Positions 1 to 7,998 of a stretch of 64,000 nt of DNA are shown here, one piece after another. Source of the stretch: Shewanella kaireitica (GTDB lineage Bacteria > Pseudomonadota > Gammaproteobacteria > Enterobacterales > Shewanellaceae); NCBI RefSeq assembly GCF_023284045.1, contig NZ_JAKIKQ010000004.1, positions 248,001 through 312,000 of the forward strand, written 5' to 3'. Every line of letters starts with the position of its first letter. Position 1 is the first letter of the stretch. The notes under the pieces were generated by a model. It saw nothing but the letters and a program-made list of their open reading frames with translations, searched no databases and had not been told where the DNA came from. A program made the translations under genes and the position numbers.

Positions 1-2369
1 CTAAACAGTTTAATTTACTTATTCGTGATAAAAGCCAGAGAGTAACATCGAATACAGCATTAACACCTAAGACAGCTCGGCTTATAAACGGGGTTTTTCG
101 TCCGTTATTGCTCGTTATCGTTTGGGCGTTAATTATTCCTTGTCTGAGAATTGCGGTCGACGGCGTTGTCGATACAACTTCAAATGATAAGAAATTGGGC
201 GCAGTACGAGCCATTGTCTATAAAGAGGCTTACTTAGCTGAAACCGTCGCAATTGAGGGATTTCCTCAGTTTGATGAAATTGTTAGCGACCCTAAGCGAA
301 GAGATTTGATGGTCGCGCTTATTCCATCTTTGGCTTATTTCTCTAGCGGGTTTAATCAGTTGATTGAATCAAACTTAGAGAACATGGCCGATCAATTCTT
401 GCTTAACCGTCAAGAGGAGTATTTCATTAAAGAGGCTATTCCTCGAATTAGGCAGTTTGACCGCACTTATAAACAGGAGTTGGCAAGTTACCAAAAGGCG
501 AGCAAAGGCTACCTTGAGGCACTAAAGAAAGAGAATAACTACTCGCTGATTGAACGTGAGCGAGTGGCTTTACAAAATAAAGCCAACGATAAAATAAATA
601 ATCACTGGAAAAGTTATTCGCAAGCGCTTTTAGATGCTGACAACTATAAAAAAGAGGTCGCAGAGGACTCGACTAACGCGATTAGAAAGGGTTATAGCTC
701 AGTCAAAGATGATTATTTTAGCTCAAACTGTAATTCAGCCTGTCGCCGGCAACTCAAAGTCGATTTTGCACAGTACTTAACGACGCTTAAATATGACACG
801 GGTGAATCGTTCGGCGTTTATTTGACTGCTGATGATATTACTGTCGCCAAGATGTTGAAGTCGAAATACTACCTCATGGCGATGTTTGAGCGTGGCCGGA
901 TCAACTATATTCACCGCGTATACGGTATTCCAGAAGATATGGAGTATGAGGAATACAACCAGTCATCTCAGGCGCTAAAAATCGCGGTAGCCCAATTTAA
1001 AGAGCAGGGCGTTAAGGTTGCTGATAACTGGAGCTTTAATGATGAAAGAGCCTTGCATCAAGCGATTGAGGCTAAATACAAGGGGCATGCTAAAGCGCTT
1101 TGGGGGGAGTACCGTAAAAGTTCTCGCTTTGCCGTGGCTAAGCCTCGTTTAGATAGGGTTGGTTTTGCCCGCTTGCCACAAGTGACTCAATACGCCCAGA
1201 AAACCCTTGGTAGTTATTATTTAGCAGAGTTTAGCCCCAGTATTTCTGAGCGTAAATATAAGAAATTGTGGCTCAACAAGCAGGACAACATCTCCTTTAT
1301 CAAAATGGTGACCTCTACAGCTGCCACAGCGGCATTTTCGCCAGGCGGGAGCATGTTCATGTTAGGTAAAGATGCCGTTAAGCTAGCGGTTATTCCGCCT
1401 ATGAGTATAGCGGCAAGCTTATTGGCCATATTTTTACTGTTTATCAAGCTTGCTGTGTATTTATGGCCAAAGAATAAGGGCTATTTAACCCTGGCAATGC
1501 TCGCAGGTATATTGGCGTTTGCCTTACCTGTAGGCGCTTCTATCGCGAATAAAAATGCTTATCACACTATGATGGGTAACTTTGCAAAAGCGTTCAGCAC
1601 CGTTGATCCTTTTGATAAATTTTTCACTGTCGGTTTTGGGTATGTACTTGATATTGAAAATGGTATTTTCCAAACCTACCGTGATCTTAAGGTTGTTAGG
1701 TTAGCCGGTAAAATCATTAAATATCAGCCCCCCTACCAAGCTGACGACACTGAAGATACGCCAACTGAGGTTATCGCTGTTCATGATGAGCATCTACTAA
1801 GAAGCTATGATGACTTTGCCTATAACTGGCTATCATTTTTGCCTAAAAGTCTCGGACTCGGTGAGGTAATTAAACCCTTCGACACGAATATTACCGTGCT
1901 TAAGCAAGATATGAATGTTGGTGCATACATGGGCGTTCGGCTAGAAAATGAGAAAGTAGTTGCAGTGAATATGCCCAATTTTATGCAAAATTCTGATATT
2001 GGTTTGCTAGCCGATCAGAAGTTTTTCTATAAACCGGATGTCAAAGGGTTGGTTGAAGAGTTCTCTTCTAACTATGACGATCCACAATATTGGTTACAAC
2101 TGAGCCAAGGCAATATTGGTAAACAATCATTAATGCAGAAGCTTGAATTGAATATGGCTGCTTACCTTAATAGCAATGCATCAACTTTAACACTGCTCAA
2201 CACCCTAAATAACAAAGGGCAGAATAACTTGATTTTGCTTGAATTAGAGCGCAATAAAAAGTATCGCTGTTTTGTGCTCGGTGTCGTTGATGCGCAGATG
2301 ATCAGTGACTCGATTAACGTCAATTTCTTTGATTACCAAGAGCTTCCTAAATGTAAGGCTGTCCTATGA
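1..2369 (+). CDS. Large membrane protein of unknown function (5' end outside the window)
   Basis: Not recognised. The frame is open without a stop back to base 3, so the TTG at 108 is an internal codon and the true start lies to the left of the window. Counting from that TTG, residues 1-20 form a hydrophobic segment and two more lie at about 427-452 and 458-479. A long charged, helix-rich region with likely coiled coil (about 100-220) and a Cys pair (CNSAC) lie between them. The remaining 270 residues look soluble. I see no catalytic motif. It overlaps the next gene by four bases (ATGA), so it is translationally coupled to two small membrane proteins. The topology suggests a multi-pass envelope protein with a large soluble loop, but the function is unknown. 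Confidence 0.8.
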   Translation, partial: KQFNLLIRDKSQRVTSNTALTPKTARLINGVFRPLLLVIVWALIIPCLRIAVDGVVDTTSNDKKLGAVRAIVYKEAYLAETVAIEGFPQFDEIVSDPKRRDLMVALIPSLAYFSSGFNQLIESNLENMADQFLLNRQEEYFIKEAIPRIRQFDRTYKQELASYQKASKGYLEALKKENNYSLIERERVALQNKANDKINNHWKSYSQALLDADNYKKEVAEDSTNAIRKGYSSVKDDYFSSNCNSACRRQLKVDFAQYLTTLKYDTGESFGVYLTADDITVAKMLKSKYYLMAMFERGRINYIHRVYGIPEDMEYEEYNQSSQALKIAVAQFKEQGVKVADNWSFNDERALHQAIEAKYKGHAKALWGEYRKSSRFAVAKPRLDRVGFARLPQVTQYAQKTLGSYYLAEFSPSISERKYKKLWLNKQDNISFIKMVTSTAATAAFSPGGSMFMLGKDAVKLAVIPPMSIAASLLAIFLLFIKLAVYLWPKNKGYLTLAMLAGILAFALPVGASIANKNAYHTMMGNFAKAFSTVDPFDKFFTVGFGYVLDIENGIFQTYRDLKVVRLAGKIIKYQPPYQADDTEDTPTEVIAVHDEHLLRSYDDFAYNWLSFLPKSLGLGEVIKPFDTNITVLKQDMNVGAYMGVRLENEKVVAVNMPNFMQNSDIGLLADQKFFYKPDVKGLVEEFSSNYDDPQYWLQLSQGNIGKQSLMQKLELNMAAYLNSNASTLTLLNTLNNKGQNNLILLELERNKKYRCFVLGVVDAQMISDSINVNFFDYQELPKCKAVL

Positions 2370-2551
2370 TAAAGAGTATTTCTAATAAGATTATAGAGTG
2401 GCTGACTAAGAATTTAGTGCTGCTGTTTATGGTCGGTGTTTTATTTGCTTGCATTCAATTCTTTAATGCGCGAGAACACCAAGCAATAAGCGATGCAGCA
2501 AAGCAAGCTGAAATGATAAAAATTAAACTTTCAATGATTACGGAACAATAA
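2366..2551 (+). CDS. Small single-pass membrane protein, unknown function
   Basis: A 61-residue protein whose ATG overlaps the stop of the preceding large membrane protein (ATGA). A short amphipathic N-terminus (MIKSISNKIIEW) precedes one hydrophobic helix at about residues 16-32 (LVLLFMVGVLFACIQFF) and a short charged tail. Because of the tight coupling it is probably a real subunit or accessory of the upstream protein rather than a chance frame. No family was recognised and no function is proposed. Confidence 0.6.
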   Translation: MIKSISNKIIEWLTKNLVLLFMVGVLFACIQFFNAREHQAISDAAKQAEMIKIKLSMITEQ

Positions 2552-2553
2552 TT

Positions 2554-2856
2554 ATGACAACGGAAACTAAGAGCAAGCGTTTCTCTTTTGAATTTGATGT
2601 GTTTAGCCTGATCACGCTAGCTGCCGTTTTATATCTAGCCTACAGCGCTCACATGACTAACATGAAAAATGCAGAAAAGTTAAATGGTCTGCTAAGTAAG
2701 TATGAACAAACCTTGGATATGGCGATTGCTAACGACAAAGTGACTCTGGCTCGCTACCAAAAGAATGTCAAAAAGGCGGTGCAGTCACTGTCGCCTAAAG
2801 AGCGTGAACTGATGTTAGCGCTGCTTGAAATAGAGAAGAGTAAAGAGAGACTGTAA
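2554..2856 (+). CDS. Small membrane-anchored protein, unknown function
   Basis: A 100-residue protein starting two bases after the preceding stop. A charged N-terminus is followed by one hydrophobic helix (about residues 17-31, FSLITLAAVLYLAYS) and a lysine/glutamate-rich, probably helical C-terminal domain. It is the last gene of a three-gene operon, since a strong hairpin terminator starts five bases after the stop. No family was recognised. The operon reads as one large plus two small membrane subunits. Confidence 0.65.
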   Translation: MTTETKSKRFSFEFDVFSLITLAAVLYLAYSAHMTNMKNAEKLNGLLSKYEQTLDMAIANDKVTLARYQKNVKKAVQSLSPKERELMLALLEIEKSKERL

Positions 2857-3214
2857 AGCTAACAAGACAATAAAAAGGGCTTCCAATAATATTGGAAGCC
2901 CTTTTTATTGTCTTGTTTTCAATGCTATTAGATTTTACTTATTAGAAATTAAAGCCTTGCAAAATCAATTTAAAAGTTTTTTATCTTGTTTTTGATGGTT
3001 GTGTTAACGATTTTCACTGTTTGGGGTATGTTTTACTTAGGGAGGGGAGGAGGTTATTTGGGAATGCTTACTTGTTAATCAGTAAGAGCCTGTCGAGTTT
3101 TTAGCGTATTTTTTATTTCAGCACGGAAATGTAACGAAATTATCACAAAAAAGTTACAAGCTTATTACTAAAGCAGGAATTTAAAATCACTCAACAAATT
3201 GAACAGGATAAAGT
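2857..3214. other. Intergenic region before the metalloprotease gene
   Basis: After the terminator, about 295 bases of AT-rich sequence lead to the protease start. They contain a purine-rich patch (GGGAGGGGAGGAGG near 3040-3053) with no frame of convincing length after it, and a ribosome binding site AGGA at 3205-3208. No promoter was assigned with confidence. Confidence 0.5.
2861..2922 (+). terminator. Terminator with a 27-bp perfect stem
   Basis: Bases 2861-2887 and 2891-2917 are exact reverse complements separated by three bases (AAT). The upper stem holds GGGCTTCC/GGAAGCCC, and the lower arms are A-rich on the left and T-rich on the right, so the structure works as an intrinsic terminator for the three-gene operon. 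The stem is unusually long for one. Confidence 0.9.
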
Positions 3215-6200
3215 ATGAAATCAAAAACAAGTGTCTCACGCTTGTGTTGGTTAACTCTTTTTGCCAGTACCTTTGCCGCCCAAACTGGTGCAAGTCAAAA
3301 AGAGATCAATACGCCCAAATCAGACAAGTTCCCCTTTGCCGCTGTCGCCGCTAAACATGATGGCGAAACCTGCGGTACTGACCATAACGGCCAAGATTGG
3401 CATCAATTGCAAACTGAGTTCGCACAGCAAATAAAAGCAAAACAGTCACAGAAACCACAAATGATGCGTAGCATGAGTGCTGCATTTCAGACAAACTCCT
3501 TAATGGCATCGTCAGGTATTTCATCGTTACAGACTAACGCTGTCAGTGCGGTAGAAGGCAGTGTTGCAGTTGATGGGCGCTACTACATTCCTGTCGTGGT
3601 ACACATTTATGGTGAGATGTATAACTGTAGCGATGACAGTGATAAATGTTTGACGGATAGTAAAATCAACGATGCGATCCGCAAGCTCAATGATGACTTC
3701 CAAGGACTTTCAATCGATGATCCTGAAGTCTCACCACAGTTTGCTGCCATTCGAGAAAACTTAAATATTGAGTTTGTGCTGGCAAAAAAAGACCCAAATG
3801 GTAACAGTACTAACGGTATTGTTCGTTATGATTATGAGCAAGCGGGTTACGGTAATGGAGACAGTGAAACCAATGCTAAAATAGCCAGTGATGCATGGGA
3901 TAACTTTAAATACATGAACTTGTATTTAATGCATGACTTACATGACGACAATGTTGGTAATAACTCGGGCATCGCTTGGTATCCAGATGTGTCGATGTCT
4001 ACCGCTGGCACATCTCGAGTGGTTTATAACGGACATTACACCGGGCTTAATACCAGTGAGAACTTCCGTTCAGTATTAACCCACGAGTTTGGTCATTGGC
4101 TGAACCTCATTCATACCTTCGAAACCAAGTCATGTTCGATTACCAATGAGGCATTTTGCGCCACAACCGGTGATAAAACTTGTGATACCCCACAGATGTC
4201 TTTGCCATCGCAGATGCAAGCAAATGCTAAAAACTGTCTAGGTCAGCCGACCAACACAGAAAACTTCATGCACTATACCGACAATTACGCCATGTTTACT
4301 CAAGATCAAGTACAGCGTATGACGGCTGCTTTGCATGGACCCTCACGGTCAACACTGTGGTCAAATGAGAATCTTATTGCCACAGGCTTAGAGTTACTTA
4401 CAAGTGATTCTGAGCGCTATTGGGATGGGATCTCCGGTGTTGATAGTGAGCCAGAAGGAACTGTATTAGAAACGGTTGAGAATATATCAGCGCCATTAGA
4501 TGGCATTGAAACGTTTGAATTCAACTTACCGCATGGTGCGACCAACATTCTGTTCCACCTTGACGGACATACAGCCGATCCCGATATGTACATATCAAAA
4601 GGTGAAGAACCAACTCATGATGGAGAAGGTAATTGGGATGCGGACTATATCTCTTTTAACTCCCCAGGTTCGACTGAGTCTGTATCGATAGATATTCCAG
4701 ATTATAACCAACCTTATTACGCATCAATTCATGCTTTCACTGAATTTGAAAACTCACGTTTAAGAGTTATTCAAGGTAACGATCCTTATCTTGAAGAGGG
4801 GGAATTTCGCTATACCTTGCTTAAAGTTGAAAACTTAAAGGCTGATAAAACTGATATTGCTTGGACAGATCGTCCAGGTAAAGTGCATAACTTCCAGTTT
4901 ACAGTGCCAGATGATGCTATTCGAACGGTTATCATGGTTCCGGGCGGCTACCATGGTCCAGTCATGGCGTCAGGTGTGCCAAACTTTAATGGCGATTTGG
5001 ATTTGCACGTAAGCCGTAACCAGGAGGTTTCATTAGAAAACTACGACTGTCGTCCATTTAGTTGGAAAGGTCTGGCAGAGTTTTGTGAGTTTGATGGTGG
5101 CGGCACCTACAATGTGATGATCGATCCGTTTGCGACTTATACTGACGCGACATTGCATGTGTATTATGAAACGGCAAATACTGGTAATCAGCTACCTTAT
5201 GCCAATACTAATGGCAATCAGTACCTAGAGGCTGTTGGTCATGCCATTGAATTTAGCAGCATAGGTTCGAATGACCCCGATGGAGAGATTGTTAGCTATG
5301 AGTGGGATTTTGGTGATGGTGCTGTTAGCACTGAACAAGAAGTCGCTCATACCTACACCGATACTGGTGAATACAATGTTACGCTAACGGTAACGGATAA
5401 CAGTGGTGAATCCACCACAGCTTCAACGTTGGCCATTATCACCGAGCAATCGCCAAATGATGCACCACTTTGTTCAAACTGCGATCGTGTCTACCTTAAT
5501 GATGAAATAGCCTTATCATCACTTGAAGGTGATACACCGCGTACTTACCAATTTGAAGTACCAGTGAATGCTTCGTTAGTGACCTTCGAGCTGGTTAATG
5601 GTTACAACGGTGATCCAGACATTCACGTTAGCCTTAACCAAGCCGTGTCGACGGAAATATACGATTGTCGTCCATGGGAAGCACCTGGACAAACTGAGTT
5701 ATGTCAATTAACGAATGGCGGTATTGTCAATGTGATGATCGATCCATTCCATGACTATGATTCCGTTAGATTCAGAGCCTACTACGATATCGATAAAGGC
5801 GTGACGCCGATTGCCCCTAACAAGCTACCAGTAGCCAACGCTGGCACTAGCTACAATGGTGTTGCGGGTGAAAGCATCAACTTTAATGGCCTACAATCAA
5901 GCGATGAAGATGGCCATATTGCCTTATATACTTGGGATTTTGGTCATGGTGTAACAACCACTGGCGCAACCGTTGACCATGTATACGCCAATGCAGGTAC
6001 TTACTTTGTCACACTCACAGTGACCGACAATGGCGGCGCAGTAAACTCTAGTACAGTTGAAGTCACTATTTTACCTGTAGGTGATATGGACGGTGACGGT
6101 AATGTTGATAGCGATGATATCAACGCACTTCAAGCTGCAATTAGCCAGGGCTCTGCAATTGATGCAAGTTTTGATTTGAACAATGACGGTGTCATTAACG

Positions 6201-7780
6201 CCGCGGACGTTGCGTTAATGAGCGGCATCTGTTCCTTTGATAACTGTAGTAATATCGCACCGCCGCCACAGGCACCTGTTGCTGTCTCTGCGGCATTAGA
6301 CAACAACGTCCAGGTGAATACTGATGTAAGGTTCAGCAGTGCAGGTTCTAATGATCAGTATGGTCAGATCGTGGCATATGCTTGGGATTTCGGCGATGGA
6401 AATAGCAGTAACTGGGCCGACCCGGTGCATCAATTTGCTGAGCCTGGAATCTATGACGTAACACTGACACTTACCGATAACGATGGTATGACAGCAACAA
6501 GCAGTACGCAGGTGAATATTGACCATGCGCCGCTTACTGATGTTTGTCGAACCGAGCCTGCTGCAAACGAACGAGACTTGATTGCCTCAGCACCGGTTTG
6601 TGTTGGCACTGAAGATAGTTTAACCATTGCGCTGGTTAACCGTCATGAAACGGTTGCTATCTCCATGATTAATGCGGCAGATGATGCCTTGATTTACTTC
6701 GGTTCAGGTAGCTGGCCAAATATTAATACAGGCGACTACAGCGCAGTTTCAACTAGCCAAGATGGTCAGCAATGTGCTTTCTATACGATTCCAGATGATG
6801 CAAAAAGCTGGGGCTATATCGAGTTAACTGGGACTATTGCTGGTGCAACAATTGTCGTTGACTATGATGTAGCGTCTTGTCGTCCAACAAGTCTAGTGAC
6901 TGATGATAGCCTGCAAAATGGTGTTAGTCAGCTAGCTTCAGGTCAGCGTGATGAAGAGGTGCATTTTACCATGAATGTACCTGCTGGAGTATCAGGCTTA
7001 ACCTTTGCAACAGCAGGTGGCACGGGTGATGCGGATATGTATGTTAAGTTCGGATCTCTACCCACAGTCAGTGACTATGATTGCCGTCCTTATAAAGGCG
7101 GTAACCTTGAAAGCTGTAACATAGATAATGCTCAAGCTGGTACCTACCATGTAATGCTACGTGGCTACCAAGACTTTAATGACGTGAGTATTACTGGCCA
7201 GTACGTTGCTGCTGGTCATAGTAATCAAGCGCCCGTTGCGCAAATTGACGGTCCGTTTGTGAGTAATATTGGTGACAGTATTACCATGAGCAGTATCTCA
7301 ACAGATGCAGACGGCTCAATTGCTAACTACCTATGGGATCTCGGTGATGGCACAACTAGTACTTCAGCTACGGTAAACCATACGTATGCTGCAGCTGGGA
7401 TCTATTCCGTAACGTTAACGGTTACTGATAATGAGGGTTCTACTAGTACTGCTATCACTCAAGCGAGCATCTCAGTACTTCAGCCAGGCGTTGCGACATT
7501 AGTTTCTGGTACTACAGGTGCTGAAATTGTCTATCAAATGCAAGTGCCAGCTGGTGCGAGCAACCTAAGCTTTAGCACTAGCGGTGGCAGTGGTGATGCA
7601 GACTTGCATGTGAAGTTTGGTAGTCAAGCGACCTCATCAGACTTTGATTGTCGTCCTTGGAAAAATGGTAGTAATGAAACCTGCGTTATCGACAATGCGC
7701 AAGCGGGGACTTATTACATCATGTTGCAAGGTTATAACGACTTTACTGATGTGCAACTGCTAGGTAATTACAACCTTTAA
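3215..7780 (+). CDS. Secreted M43-like zinc metalloprotease with PPC, PKD and dockerin-like modules
   Basis: A 1521-residue exoprotein with an N-terminal signal peptide (about 1-27). The catalytic domain (about 120-390) carries HEFGHWLNLIH, with zinc ligands H290, H294 and H300 and catalytic E291. It is followed by CDTP and by the NFMHYTDN...MFT..Q..RM segment typical of the pappalysin/cytophagalysin family M43. Approximate modules in order: PPC 425-530, PPC 541-650, PKD 661-742, PPC 761-858, PKD 870-953, a dockerin-like pair of calcium loops 956-1005 (DMDGDGNVDSDD and DLNNDGVINAAD), PKD 1015-1103, an unassigned Cys-containing stretch 1104-1225, PPC 1230-1330, PKD 1337-1418, PPC 1425-1521. 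PPC copies share a YDCRPW/Y motif. Such modules usually bind polymer or are trimmed after type II secretion. The start has AGGA nine bases upstream, and a terminator follows. The substrate is unknown. Confidence 0.9.
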   Translation: MKSKTSVSRLCWLTLFASTFAAQTGASQKEINTPKSDKFPFAAVAAKHDGETCGTDHNGQDWHQLQTEFAQQIKAKQSQKPQMMRSMSAAFQTNSLMASSGISSLQTNAVSAVEGSVAVDGRYYIPVVVHIYGEMYNCSDDSDKCLTDSKINDAIRKLNDDFQGLSIDDPEVSPQFAAIRENLNIEFVLAKKDPNGNSTNGIVRYDYEQAGYGNGDSETNAKIASDAWDNFKYMNLYLMHDLHDDNVGNNSGIAWYPDVSMSTAGTSRVVYNGHYTGLNTSENFRSVLTHEFGHWLNLIHTFETKSCSITNEAFCATTGDKTCDTPQMSLPSQMQANAKNCLGQPTNTENFMHYTDNYAMFTQDQVQRMTAALHGPSRSTLWSNENLIATGLELLTSDSERYWDGISGVDSEPEGTVLETVENISAPLDGIETFEFNLPHGATNILFHLDGHTADPDMYISKGEEPTHDGEGNWDADYISFNSPGSTESVSIDIPDYNQPYYASIHAFTEFENSRLRVIQGNDPYLEEGEFRYTLLKVENLKADKTDIAWTDRPGKVHNFQFTVPDDAIRTVIMVPGGYHGPVMASGVPNFNGDLDLHVSRNQEVSLENYDCRPFSWKGLAEFCEFDGGGTYNVMIDPFATYTDATLHVYYETANTGNQLPYANTNGNQYLEAVGHAIEFSSIGSNDPDGEIVSYEWDFGDGAVSTEQEVAHTYTDTGEYNVTLTVTDNSGESTTASTLAIITEQSPNDAPLCSNCDRVYLNDEIALSSLEGDTPRTYQFEVPVNASLVTFELVNGYNGDPDIHVSLNQAVSTEIYDCRPWEAPGQTELCQLTNGGIVNVMIDPFHDYDSVRFRAYYDIDKGVTPIAPNKLPVANAGTSYNGVAGESINFNGLQSSDEDGHIALYTWDFGHGVTTTGATVDHVYANAGTYFVTLTVTDNGGAVNSSTVEVTILPVGDMDGDGNVDSDDINALQAAISQGSAIDASFDLNNDGVINAADVALMSGICSFDNCSNIAPPPQAPVAVSAALDNNVQVNTDVRFSSAGSNDQYGQIVAYAWDFGDGNSSNWADPVHQFAEPGIYDVTLTLTDNDGMTATSSTQVNIDHAPLTDVCRTEPAANERDLIASAPVCVGTEDSLTIALVNRHETVAISMINAADDALIYFGSGSWPNINTGDYSAVSTSQDGQQCAFYTIPDDAKSWGYIELTGTIAGATIVVDYDVASCRPTSLVTDDSLQNGVSQLASGQRDEEVHFTMNVPAGVSGLTFATAGGTGDADMYVKFGSLPTVSDYDCRPYKGGNLESCNIDNAQAGTYHVMLRGYQDFNDVSITGQYVAAGHSNQAPVAQIDGPFVSNIGDSITMSSISTDADGSIANYLWDLGDGTTSTSATVNHTYAAAGIYSVTLTVTDNEGSTSTAITQASISVLQPGVATLVSGTTGAEIVYQMQVPAGASNLSFSTSGGSGDADLHVKFGSQATSSDFDCRPWKNGSNETCVIDNAQAGTYYIMLQGYNDFTDVQLLGNYNL

Positions 7781-7810
7781 TGCACGAGTAATGCTGTATG
7801 ACTCATTCAA

Positions 7811-7835
7811 AGGCCTCGCTTTGGAGGCCTTTTTA
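7811..7835 (+). terminator. Terminator after the M43-like protease
   Basis: AGGCCTC (7811-7817) pairs with GAGGCCT (7824-7830) around a six-base loop and is followed by five T residues. Confidence 0.85.
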
Positions 7836-7998
7836 ATAGGTTAGTTACACTCGCTATTTACCCTCTCACTAATTATCTACTGTTGATAGAAGCTTTAGGC
7901 ACCAATTTAAAGCTGCGATTGCTTTTGCCTTCTCGCTGCCACTTTTTAATCATCAACAGAGGAATTAGTCCTGCTATGCGTGACTATAAGAGAAATTT

